This document shows, in pieces, positions 36,267 to 59,256 of a stretch of DNA of 64,000 nt. Source of the stretch: Pterobdella sp. o SKG-2022 (Eukaryota; Annelida; Clitellata; Hirudinida; Piscicolidae); the NCBI GenBank assembly GCA_964035795.1, contig OZ038325.1:4779163-4843162 (forward strand). Direction: 5' to 3'. Positions within the stretch are counted from its first letter, which is position 1. The number at the start of each line of letters is the position of its first letter. The notes beneath the pieces are model-generated. The model saw only the letters and a program-made list of their open reading frames with translations, was not told the origin of the DNA and did not search any database. The translations under genes and the position numbers were made by a program.

Positions 36267-39169
36267 GGGCAAACAGCCTGGAGACCGCAAGATCTCCGCC
36301 AATCTCTGCTGCGCTGTGTGGTTGATTATGGACTGGGGAAGTGAGGTTATGATGGTGAAGTCATTAGTATTATGAATAAAAAAGTTTAAAACAAAAAAAA
36401 TTGTTGAAAAAATAGAAAAAAAATGATAACGTTAAAAAATTAATCTTTTTGTTTAAGAATTAAAAAATTCAACTTAACACTTCCAATAATGTCTACAACG
36501 AAAAAGAGAGCCTCAATGATTTTCGATGATATCAATGGTGTTTTCAATGAATTCTTACCAAAGTATACGAATCTTATTCGATACAGGCCCGTATAGCTCA
36601 GAGGTAGAGCATTAGACTAATTATCTAAAGTTACCGGGTTCGACCCCGCGTGGGCTAACAATTAGCACCTGTTCCACGGTGTGTTTTCGCTACATTAAAT
36701 TTGTAGCAAGTGCTTTGATCTATGAGTAAAAGCGCTTTATAAATACCGCATTACATTAGATTACATTACATTAAAATGCATTTAGAACATCTAGACACAA
36801 TCTTGTGATACTTCGCTATCTTATTTATATAAGGAATATTTTACAAGTTATATTGGTTCAGCAGTTTTATTTAATAGAGAATGACATTTTGTTGCTAAAG
36901 TTACACCAAGTATGTTCTTGATATTTGAGTGATAAGGGTTTCAAAGAAAATCTTTATTGAAGTCCACTTTTCTGATATCAACTTGTTGACTCGTTCATTA
37001 GTAAGGGAAGTTTCTCATGAAGTTCATGTAATTAAAGAAGGTGAAAGTTTTAGTAAGTACATGTAGTTTGATAGAAATCCTAGACGCAGTAATTAGCACT
37101 ATGGTCTCAAAGCAGACATCCGTTAACAGAAATTATTACGATGAGAACAAAAATGTGCCCAATAAGAATAATAACGCTAAAGCAATATTATTTGCAGTAG
37201 TTTTTTTAGAATATTTTTTTTGAACTTTGATAATTTAATCTTTGGATTGGACTTTCGTAAATGCCAATGAGTTCTGAAGCTGATTCAAAATAAGCTTCGT
37301 TCAATGAACCTTCGGCTTTTTTAAAAACTCAAAAGTTAATGAGATAGTTGCTTAGAATTTATAAGTGAACAGCTGATTTGATTTGAAAAGAAATAGTTTT
37401 ATGCATTAAAAACAAATCACTAGTAATTGACAAAGTTTTTTGCAAGCTTACATTATCAATTACTGAGGACGCGCCAGTATGAATGCATTTATGATTGGAG
37501 AAATTATAACCTAAAAATTTAAACTGTCAAATTTCCAGCACAAGGTTTCAAATGAAGGAAAGCCATATGTGCTCTAATTGATAGTGAAGCTGATGAAGAT
37601 ATACAAAAAAGAAGCTATTTTTAGAGCAAATCTTAACGAATTTACCTTGAGCCACCTAATGACCTTTCATTAAAAGTTTTCAATTGTTTTAATAACAATT
37701 TAGCATGATTATAATGAGCAGATGAATTCCATTATATATTCATGTGTTGTTTAATATTAACTCTGTTCAATAAGAAGTACCAAAATTTTTTCTCAAAATT
37801 CTATACTTATAACAAAAAAGCATTGGTTTGAATGGGCTTGCATAGGAGTAAGCCAGAGATGTTTGAGTGAGGAATGTGAAGAGCAAGATTATGAGATGTC
37901 ATAAAATTTGTGAGCTGAAGTGAAAAAAGATAATTGTCCAGAGATGGGAAGAGCAAAATTGAATGAGCATGCCAAAAAAATGAAATTTAAACCTTTTTAT
38001 TTTGACGATAGCTAACATTAAATAATAAAATTGAAATAATCGAAAGTTATAACTTATTTAAATAAATGTCTTAAAAAGGCTTAAAGTTTAGTTTTAACAG
38101 CAAAAGTACAGATGTAAACTGACCAGCTATGGAAAGAAGCCTGAGATCCCCCTTGTGGTACTGGTAAAGAGGTTTAGAAAGCAATGTGTCCAAAAACTCC
38201 GCCATTTCTATGGTTGCGATGTTGTGTTGGGTAGTGAGAGTGGTTGAGTTGAGTTTGGGGGTGCTTTGCTATTTGTCGTGTTCAGGAGAGAGGGGTTATA
38301 GTTTTAGTGTGGGTTGTTGTGGCATTTGTGGTAGTTGTGGTAGTGTAATAATGATAGGAATGTAGAAAAGGGGTAATAGATTCAGTGGTAGTTAAAGTTG
38401 TGATGGTGATTGTTGAGATGGTTGTTTTAATGTTGAATGGGAGCAGTTGTGGTGGTTTTTGTGGTGTTGTGATTGTTGTATTAGGACGGATAATGAGATT
38501 TTGTAGTTATGAGTGGTTGCTGAGACTTATTATGGTGGGGTGGTCTTAAGGTTGCTTGTAGCACAAAAATATCAATAAAATATGAAGGCAAAATAAATAA
38601 TCAAAATACTATTAAAAATAATAATAATTTAAAAAATATAAAGTATAAAATAACAGACTTATAAAATATACAGTGAATAATACGAAAAAAATTGAAATCC
38701 TCAAAAATATATTTAAATAAAACACAATTATAGATACAGAACTGCATCAGAAAGTCCCAATTCGAGCTGCATTCGAAGAGTTCCTATGAAGACACCCGAT
38801 GAAAGAGAAGGAGTAAAGGTTAGTAGAACAAATTATGAACTCGTATGAGAGATGGTTAGTTTGGAACGTATGGACAGTAAAAGTTAGATGTGAAATATCT
38901 ATTTAACAATAAGTATGGAAAAATGAACTGAAAAAAAATTTAATAAAAAATAATAACATAACAAACGATGTGTTATGAAGAATAAGAAATTTTAAAATAA
39001 TTACAAACAAACAAAATAACGAAAAAAGTAACAAAAAAAAGTTTTTTGAAAAAACTGAAAGATCACCAACCACACCTGCATTGGAGAGCTCAGTCCTCTT
39101 GTGGGGTACAAGGAAGCCACATGACGCGGTGAGGAGGAGGAGAAAGAAGAAGGAACATCTGCTCAACAT
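36264..39169 (-). CDS. Possible small secreted protein, incomplete exon model
   Basis: Exon 1 (39076-39169) starts with ATG and encodes a strong signal peptide (MLSRCSFFFLLLLTASCGFL) followed by VPHKRTELSNA, ending phase 1 at GCAG|GTGTGG. An exon at 38743-38783 (TCATAG|GA) joins in phase and adds TLRMQLELGLSDA. A third exon ending at 38124 reads FLDTLLSKPLYQYHKGDLRL and ends LLSIAG. Its start is 38196 (phase 0, weak acceptor) or 38207 (better acceptor, wrong phase). A last exon from 36332 ends at a TGA at 36264 in one frame (SIINHTAQQRLAEILRSPGC) or continues through poly-Met in the phase-compatible frame. A short secreted or prohormone-like product is possible. No family is recognised, and the exon chain beyond the second exon is uncertain. 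Confidence 0.4.
36586..36774 (+). mobile_element. tRNA-derived SINE, tRNA-Ile-like head
   Basis: The head GGCCCGTATAGCTCAG resembles tRNA-Ile. An A box (TAGCTCAGAGG) lies at 36594-36604. An anticodon-type hairpin TTAGA-CTAATTA-TCTAA carries AAT, and a B box (GGTTCGACC) lies at 36637-36645. The T stem and acceptor stem pair imperfectly and there is extra 3' sequence, so it is not a functional tRNA. The body ends with AAAGCGCTTTATAAATACCG, similar to the 3' part of many animal SINEs, then a (TTACA)n-type tail at about 36751-36773. Confidence 0.85.
36775..38123. other. AT-rich, no supported coding sequence
   Basis: Probably an intron of the small secreted gene. ORF 37041-37223 is AT-driven and matches nothing recognisable. 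Confidence 0.5.
38225..38545. repeat. G/T-rich low-complexity tract
   Basis: GTTGTGGT/GTGGTTG variants without a fixed period, similar in type to 21630-22060. It lies just upstream (in minus orientation) of the exon near 38124-38207. Confidence 0.5.
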
Positions 39170-40368
39170 TGTCACTGGGTGCTTTGAGGTCTGAGAGTGG
39201 TTGTGTTGTAGTAGCTTCTGTTTATTGTATTATTATTATATTTTTATTTATTCTATTATTTATTGTATTGTTTTTGTTAATGTTTTCTTATAGCTGTTAT
39301 ATGTATTTTAGCATATTTTAATATATTTTGTTTTTATTTGTTTTTTATCTCTTATTTATTGATGCGGAATTTACGCTATATAAGTTTATATATATATATC
39401 AATACGTGTTTAATATTGAAGATATTATTTATTTTATTCAATTTTGTCAAAAATGTTTTCTCATTTCTATGTCGTTTTAGTTTTTTGTTTTGATACTCAA
39501 ATATGTCATGTAAGCAATGTGTTGTTGTAGATTATAAAACTTATTATTTCTTATCACCTATTTCACCTACATTTTAAGCAGAGTTATAAATAAATTAGTT
39601 AATATAAAACACAGGAGTATTAAATTAACTACTATAAATAACAAACTTTGAAAAGTTCACTTGGAAGTGCAAGTCTGCCTCGGGATTCCCAAAACACCAA
39701 ACTATTACCTTTTATACTCTGTCTCACATGTGTACATATAGTTAAGATATAGATACGTATATATATTTATTTATATATTATATAATAGATAAACAGGAAT
39801 TTATGTATATCTATATAATGTATGTAATTATCAAAATACCTAAGTATCGAGGTGAATATAGCATATTGAAAACTCTCAACGATACTAGCCATATTGTCAT
39901 TTAACCTAATCATTACTCAATAACTACCTCTGTTATTTCTATATTTTTATGAGTATTTATGCGATTTTTTTAATTAATACAAAAATGTCTAATAAAAACA
40001 TTGATTCAGCTGCTCCATAAATATGAAGTCTGTGACGGGGTTGTGGTGTTTTGATGACGCATGGTGATTCACTAAGGCATGATGATAATGATGAGGGGAC
40101 TGAAAATAATTATCTTGCTTATGATGAAATAAAATAGTGATAAAAAACAGAGTGTTAAAATGAAAAACACAAAAAAAAACAACTGGAAAAAGAAGATTAT
40201 GGAAAACAAGATGGTGATAATAAAACAGAAAAAATAGGAAAAACAGAATAAGAAAAAAAAATTAAAAAATAAAAAAAAAAAAAAAGAAGAAAAGAAAGAG
40301 GAAGATGACCACACAGGTAGATAAAAAACTATAGCGACTTTCTAAAAAAGCGAGTCAAAAATTGCTTG
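39170..40368. other. Intergenic, AT-rich
   Basis: Between the small secreted gene and the GEF gene on the same strand. No coding signal is seen. A-rich runs around 40140-40300 explain the poly-Phe/Ser ORF. Confidence 0.5.
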
Positions 40369-40434
40369 TCAGGTCTCATCATGCTCTTCATCAGTTAGGT
40401 GTGTAAGAGGTCGCATGCGGAGGTCCCAATATTC
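40369..40434 (-). CDS. Candidate alternative last exon of the GEF gene
   Basis: After a TTAAG acceptor a clean 21-codon frame reads EYWDLRMRPLTHLTDEEHDE, then Thr and TGA. It lies 460 bp beyond the GEF stop. Its ending (DEEHDET) loosely resembles the end of the normal last exon (SPDESET), so it may be a duplicated alternative terminus. This is inference. Confidence 0.3.
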   Translation of the reverse strand, partial: EYWDLRMRPLTHLTDEEHDET

Positions 40435-40895
40435 CTTAATTACATTTATTTATTTCAAATTGAAAAAAATACTGAGATAGATGTGTGTTTGTATTTGAAA
40501 CTAATATCAATGGTCATGAGTAGATGGTAAGAATATTGCGTAAATGGAATGATGTTGATCTTGTGTCGTTTATTATAGGATTCATTTAAAAAGTGAAAGA
40601 CATCTTATTCATGGAGAGACGATTAAAATAAAGTAAATACTTAATATCGAATGATTTGATTAAATTTGAATAAAAGATTATAAAAAAAGATCAAAAATAA
40701 TTATGAGAACTAATTATATTTTGAAAATTTTCAAAAAATGAAATTTATCACCAAATGCATTTCAAGTTTGAATTCCAGCCATAAAGTTAACATCTCAAGT
40801 ATCGCGAGTTATTTTAAATTTTGACTTTAAAATTTTTATGCATTTATTATTTTATATTTATTATTATTTTTTTATTGCTTTTTTTATTATTATTT

Positions 40896-52274
<11,379 letters not shown>

Positions 52275-53762
52275 ATTTCTAAAAATAGTTGTGAAAACCC
52301 TTTTTTGGCCTTGAGGTTATCTTAGTTGGCAGTCTTGCCAAAGTATTATTTATGCCAATATTGGTGATTTTCCAAATCATTAACGAAAATATGAAAGTAT
52401 AAAAATTTTAAACTTTTGGCAGGGTTTGATCCAAACAGGAGAACAGGTTTTTAGACAAAACTTTAAACTTTCGAGCTAATATTCAGATGCCGGTAAATAT
52501 AAGAATTCATATGATAATCCAAAAATCAACTCAGTGACTGTCAAGGTATTTGAAATTGAAACTGAATTGCATACAATATAACATTATTCTTATTCCGTGA
52601 TAATATTACAAGCGATAAAACACTCGCACTTCTCAATATAGCTACACTGATAGGCTTCCACGAGTTATTTCTATTATTCGATCTACAATGTCTTTTGGAG
52701 AGTCTAATAATATTAAAAGTATGTTGACTGTTGTTCATAGTGGTGAAACCACCTGTGAATGAATATCTATTATCTACTGTGAGCTTTCCTCAATACTAGC
52801 ATATTAAATCTTGGGTATTTTTAACTTAAACTTTTGACATTTTTTTTCTTTTCATGTCGATTTTATCTGTAACGGTTTTTAACATGGACATTTGTGATTT
52901 TAACTACATAAAAAACTAAATTATAATATATATTTTGAAATCAATATTTACAAGTAAGTCATATATTCTATTGATTGACAAATACGATTTTACGTGAACG
53001 TGTTGAAAGTTATGTTTTTGATATTTTTATTATTGTTAATGTTATTATTATTATTATTATAGTATTGAAAATTTTATTTTTATTCTTATTAATTTTATTA
53101 TTATTGTTATAGTATTAAAAACTTTATTTTTATTATTAGTTATTATTATTGTTATTTCTATTATTATGTTTATTATTCTAAAGTATGTCTTAAATTCCTT
53201 TCATATTATCATAGTGTGATTTTTTAATATTTTTTTTGTTTTGTTTCCAACTTTTCAACGCCTCTGCTTAATTTTAACTTCAATATTCATTACCCACTTC
53301 GTTAAATTTTATTGAGTTGTTATTCTTTAAGTAATTGTTATGACTCTTTGAATACTGTTGTTTTCAAAGTGAGAATCATAACTATTATAACAACTTGTGG
53401 TAATAAATATATATTTAATGTTCAAAAAAAGAGCAAATATTAAAAAAATTAATGTTATTTTAATTATATGAGAAAGATTATGTCATTTGGCTTATATAAA
53501 TTTGAATGCAGAAATATATTTACAAACCTTGAAAACTATTCCACGCTCAAAAGTATCAAGGAATTAATTCAATTTTGAACAAAATAATCGAATAAAAATG
53601 TTATTTAATTAAAAACTAATGAAAACATATTTGTATAAAAACAAAAAACATTTTTAAAAACCAAATTAGGCACATTCACTGGTCACAGCCCACAGTCGAT
53701 AGTAGGAGTTTCCAGTAGTTTTGTATTGTTCCATGCAAGGCATCATACTAAATCTATCAGCT
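52275..53762. other. Upstream region of the GEF gene
   Basis: No coding sequence supported. Imperfect (ATT)n runs lie near 53020-53170. It presumably holds the GEF promoter, but no motif can be assigned. Confidence 0.5.
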
Positions 53763-54195
53763 ATTGAATGTATTTTTAACAATACATCAAACTTGGACTC
53801 TTACTTCTGCTTTAACTAAATCACTAGATGGACCTTATACCAGAATGCTAAGAATGACACTAAACATATCCTGGAAACAACACGTGACAAATGAAAAACT
53901 CTACGGTGATCTGCCAAAATTAAGTTATAAGATTAGAGAGCGTAGACTGAGACTTGCCGGTCATTGTGTTCGGCACTGAGAAGAGATAGTCTCGAAAATT
54001 GTTCTGTGGCAACCTTTGGCAAGAAACTCAAGAAGAAGAAGAAAAGCAATCAACTATGTTGACACTTTGATGAGAGACACCGGGCTTGAAAGCACTAAGG
54101 AAATCGAGAACGCAATGCTGGGCAAGGAATCATGAAGAAGCTTCATCACTTTGGCTCTACTTAAAAGTCGGCCTAAGTCAGTAAGTGAGTAAGTT
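53763..54195 (+). mobile_element. LINE 3' fragment
   Basis: Reads TWTLTSALTKSLDGPYTRML, ISWKQHVTNEKLYGDLPKLS, IRERRLRLAGHCVRH, a stop, then ARNSRRRRKAINYVDTLMRD and TGLESTKEIENAMLGKES. This is the hallmark C-terminal sequence of a widespread non-LTR retrotransposon group. It ends in GTAAGTGAGTAAG, a tetranucleotide-type tail. Internal stops show it is dead. It is a different family from the element at 55870-59256. Confidence 0.8.
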
Positions 54196-55869
54196 ATTCT
54201 TTGTGATTCTTCATAATGTGAATTATAGTCACCCAAAGCTTGGTTCTTTAACAAACCGTAGAGTTCTTTGCAACAGAGTTATTTTTGGCTAAATCATTAA
54301 CTTTACAGTGTTAAAATATCCAATGTCCTCATCAAATGAATTTATAAGCAAAACATACCTATATGTGAATAAGGCAAAGCACAATACTATTTAAAAGGGG
54401 TTGGGTGAGCTCTAGCGAATACAACGAAATCTTTCAATCTTTACCCATTTTGTCGTCAATTAGAGTTGTTAACAGTAATTAAATCAATTTTTACCGCAAC
54501 ATTATATTTTTTGCAATTTCAGCATAACTAACATTACGAAATATTGTTCTTAGTGACCTGACAACTTTAAACAAGTAACACGGTAACTTAACAAAGTAAG
54601 AATATTTTTGAGTTTATTTTAAAAACATTCATTGTTTCGTTATTATGCTTATATCCTTTTCATCAAAATCGTAACAGTTCAAATATTCATCGAAGCTGCA
54701 AATTAATGAACACACCCAGAACTACAGTCCAGCCTTGGAAACTGGAGATTAACCCAAAGCATCGAGAACATAAATCTACTTGAGAATGATAAACTGTCCA
54801 AAAAATTGGCGTTTTAATAAATTGATAAATGATCCTTGTTTGATCGTTGCATGCGAGGCTGAAGCTAGCCCAGATTTAAAAAGGGCGTTGTTTACGACGT
54901 AGTGGTGTCTAGACGTTCGGGAGAGATATGCAGGAAGCGGAAAGAAAGTTTGAAAAGTTGGAATTCAGAAAATAAAAACAATGATACAGAAGATAAAAAA
55001 TGATGATGATGGAGAAGATGATGATCTTGATAAAAGTAATGATGGTGACGAAGATGATGATATTGTTATGATAATGATTAAAACACTGAAGATGTCGATG
55101 ATAAATAGATAAGAAGGTTAATAATAAAAGTAACAAGAATAAAAATTTCAAGCATTCCCATACATGTTGGGAGCGGAAAATTTTGGCGCAAAAGCAAAAG
55201 AACATGCAAAAGACACTACTGTGCAACCCACTTTTAAAATCAATATCTTTTTGCTTGTGTCTGACTTGTGTGTGTGTTTGTTTGTGTGTGTGTGTGTTTG
55301 TGCGTGTGTGTGCTCGATCATACGTTAACATGGCTCCGCTAATTTTTGGATTTAAATCTAGTTAAAAAGTGAAATTTATTACTATTATATATCGTATAAT
55401 TGTGAAAATAAACATTTAACACTATTATAAACTTATTTTTTAAATAATCGAGATTTTTTTGATTTTGTCTGGACACTCGTAACTCAACTATCGCTCAAAA
55501 AGGATATTAATTGTGGAAAATAAGTTAATTCGTGGCTATTAAAACAATTTAAAAATAAAATTTTGGGGATATTCTAAATTAAATGGTTTTTTGAACTTTA
55601 AAGTGAAGTTTTTGAAACAAAGGATTAATAGCGGTTGATTGCGTAAAAGTGAACTTTACATAATTAAAATAAATATTTTTTGGAAATTCGTCTCTTCGGT
55701 GGAAAAAAACATTAACATAACTTTTTATTATTTCAAAATTGTAAAAAGGTAAATTCTTCAAAATTAATGGATATTTTTCGAGCAACCAGAACAAAAGCGC
55801 AATAAAGAGCAAGTCTGCACAAGGCTGATAACCTGTCAGACTCACACCAATTTTTATCCTTAGAACAGA
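54196..55869. other. Intergenic, no supported gene
   Basis: It has GAT-rich sequence at 54990-55110 (acidic in one frame) and a (GT)n tract at about 55258-55312. The 5' end of the following LINE probably lies in the last few hundred bases, but no boundary is visible. Confidence 0.5.
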
Positions 55870-58800
55870 ATGGTTTTCTACAATATTGGCTGTTGGAACG
55901 TAAAAAGTCTGGGTAATCCCACTGAATTCAACATCAAACATTTGAACGTTATTGAAACAATGAAGATGAATCGCATGTCTATCATGGCGTTGGCTGAAGT
56001 TCAATGGGTGGGTTCAAATGTGTTAGCTGTAGACGATGCAGTCGTGGTGTATTCAGGTATGGATGTGAAGCAAAGTTGCAACCAACGAGGTACTGGTGTT
56101 ATCTTGAGGAATGAAATCAAGGAGATGTGGAAAAAAAATGGTGTTTTTCGCTCTATAAACGAAAGATTATTGCAAGTAAGAGTGAAAATAGGTGGTTTTG
56201 GTATCAGTCTTATTGCCGTATATGCTCCTACAGAAGTTGATGAGTCAGAAAACAGTGACAAATTTTATGAAACACTAGAATCTACTATTGAGAGCATTTG
56301 TAAAAAGGATATCATAGTAGCAGGTGATTACAATGCACGAGTGGGTCAGCCAACTAGTCGGTCATCTCTACATGGGAAGCAAAATTCAGATGTGAGAAAT
56401 AACAACGGCAGAAGACTGGTGGATTTTTGCAACTATAACAACCTGGCAATCACCAACACTTTGTTCCCTCATAAGAAGATACATCAGTATACATGGCACC
56501 ATCCTGGTCAGAAAAATGGAGAACATGTTCTTGACTACATACTCATCAATGCTCAATACCGATCCTGCATCTTGGACACCAAAGTGTTCAGAAAAACTCT
56601 TCATATTTCTGATCACTTCCCTGTTATTACAAAATTCAAATTCTTCAAATCACTATGTCATAAGCAACATTTTCGCAACAATAGTCACAAACAATACATT
56701 CAAAATCCCCGAAAACTCGATGAAAACATAATAAATAATTTCAGAAACCAGTTAGCAGTGCCTGTTGGCCCAAAAAATATCGATGAGCTATGGAAAGTTT
56801 TCAAAGAAAGTTCAACATCTGCAAAAAAAGTTTTGCCAACCAAACACACAAAATATAAAAAGGATTGGGTAACTAAAGAAATTCGGCAGCTGACAATTGA
56901 AAAAGCTGATGTTTACCAAAAAATTATGCAACATAAACAAAAAAATCAATCAGTTCCATTGTTTCTCAAGTCCCAATATGTGATAATAAAGAAAAAAATG
57001 CAAAAAAGCATGTAAACTTGCTCTGAATTCATGGTGGGAACAAAAAAGTAAAGAGGCAGAAGATGATTATGAAATGAGTTTGAAACAAGATAAAGGTGGC
57101 TCTTTAATAAAAAATTTGAAGACTTTAACCAAATCAAGAAGTTATAGATGCTTGAAGATCTTAGCCAAGGACGGTACAACAAGGCTAACAACAACAAAAA
57201 GCAAACTAAAGAGATGGTGTGAACACTTCAAAGAGGTCACAAACATCAATACCCTGGTCAATCATTCTGCTCTTTCACATCTCCCTCAATGTCTCCCTCC
57301 ATCTGATAGCTCTCTGTATCCAATGACTGAGCCTCTGACAAACGAAGAATTGTGTCTCGCGCTCAAACAGTGTAAAAAAAATAGCTCGACTGGAATTGAT
57401 GGAATTAGTACAGAGCTACTGCTAGTAGGTGCTGATGAGACTGTTAGATGGTTGAAGTTGATTGCAGATCAAATATGGGTCGAAGAAAAGGTCCCTTCAG
57501 ACTGGACCAAACAAATAACTGTTTCCATCTTCAAGAAAGGTAGCAGACTGGAGTGCGATAATTTCCGTGGCATCTCACTTTTATGTTCAGCCTACAAAGT
57601 ATTCACAAAAGCAATGCTGAACAGAAGAAAACATTATGTTGAAGAGCAACTAAGTGAGTCCCAATGTGGGTTTTGTGCCAAGAGAGGTTGTTGTGATCAA
57701 TTATTTTCTACGAAAATATTGATGCAACGGGCCAAGGAGTTCAACGTACCGGTTTTTTTGTGCTTCATTGATCTCTGTAAAGCGTACACTCAGTTAACAT
57801 AAACTTACTTTGGGCTGTGTTACGTCGTGTCTACAACTTTTCTGAAAAGTTCGTGATTATAATAGAAGCCTTACATAAGGAAACATATGGAGTGGTGCGG
57901 TTTGAAGGTCAGTTGTCTGAAGAATACAAGGTTGAATCAGGTGTAAAGCAGGGTGATGTATTGGCTCCAACCCTGTTCAACTTATTTTTAGATGTTATCA
58001 TAAGGACTGCCATGAGGAAACATCTTGATGCCGGAGTCCATATTCAATACAACCTTGACGCTCCTCTGGTAAACAACAGCCGTCCTAAATTCAGCATGAT
58101 TGATAAGGTTCAAATCCTCATGTACGAAGATGATGTGGTATTATTGAGCAATGATCGAAGTGTATTGAATTCTCTTATTCAATCGCTCAGTGAAGAATTT
58201 ACCCGTTACGGCTTGAAGATCAATACCCAAAAATCTAAGATAATGGCTGTGCGTCCTGAAGCTGATAATACAGACACTCATCTTGACAACAAGTCGGTAC
58301 ATCAAATTGACGGTGGTTTTGAGGAAGATGAGCTGTATCAATATCTGGGCAGTATACTTTGAAACGACTGTTCCATAGATGAAGAGATTGATACTCGTAT
58401 CAGTAAAGCATCGATTGCTTTCAGAAGTATTGGAAGGCTCATATGGTATCAAAAAAAGTTAAAAAGGAAAACGAAGATGAGGCTTTTCAAATCCATTATA
58501 ATGCCTATTCTGCTTTACGGTTGAGACTTGGGCTTCTTTGAGCAACCATGTTCAAAGATTGCAGTCTTTTGTTAATAAGTGTGTTCGGTCTATATGTGAA
58601 ATCTCTATGAGAGATGTTAAGAAACACCGAAATAAGAAGAGGCAACATTGAACGCGTAGATTCAATCCTTCAACTGAAAAGACTCAAATGGCTAGGTCAT
58701 ATTGAAAGAATGGCAGATTCCCGGTGGCCCAAAAAATTATTGGTTAGTAAAATATGTGGTGGTAAAAGAAGTCAAGGTGGTCAAAAACATAGGTGGCATG

Positions 58801-59256
58801 ATGTAATGAATAACGATTTGAAAGCTATTGGGTTGGTGTCTGGTTGGCGTAGCAAAGCGAAGAACAGAATCGAATGGCGAAAAAGCATAAATACCCTCAT
58901 AATCGATGTCAACCAGAATAAAGAACAATCAGAAAAAGATATGAAAGATCGAAAAAAAGAGCTGAATGTACAATATAACAATACTAATAACATATGTGGT
59001 GAGGTGAACATGAATAATGGGGTATTAAACGCTTTGGCATGCTCTTTTTCTGGTTGCAACAACATTCCAGTTAAAAAAGCTGGCCTTGCAAACCACATCA
59101 TACAAAAACACTCACAACAAGCAACAATAACATTCTTATGCCAACACTGTGGTAGAAATTTCAAGCGACAGGGTTTTCAAAACCACCAGAAAAAATGCGC
59201 AACAACAACAAGAAATGGCAACCATTCTCTGCACCTGCCTGATGGTGGACAACTGC
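55870..59256 (+). mobile_element. Non-LTR retrotransposon with AP endonuclease, RT and zinc finger (inactivated)
   Basis: The endonuclease (55870 onward) keeps Asn10, Glu43, Tyr118, Asp153/Asn155, Asp222 and Ser247-Asp248-His249. The RT begins near 57074: SSTGIDGISTELL, LECDNFRGISLL, FLCFIDLCKAY (motif A), SGVKQGDVLAPTLFNLFLDV (motif B) and MYEDDVVLL (motif C, YEDD in place of the usual YADD). The C-terminal region reads RLKWLGHIERMADSRWPKKL. Two zinc fingers follow: CSFSGC with HIIQKH, and FLCQHCGRNF ending HQKKC. Breaks: a frameshift in an A7 run near 57000, a frameshift at about 57795, a TGA at 58360, a frameshift near 58520 and another near 58615. The organisation and the GCWNVKSL..EVQW start suggest an RTE-like or related clade; the clade is inferred. 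No stop precedes the (AAG)n repeat. Confidence 0.9.
57074..58362 (+). pseudogene. LINE reverse transcriptase domain, frameshifted
   Basis: Open frames 57074-57802 and 57817-58362 together carry the RT core. The join near 57795 needs a one-base shift. The catalytic Asp of motif A and both Asp of motif C are present, so the lesions are in frame rather than at the active site, consistent with a fairly recent copy. Confidence 0.8.

Noticed and set aside
36586..36658. Functional tRNA-Ile gene
   Set aside because: T stem and acceptor stem have mismatches, and the sequence continues into a SINE body and tail.
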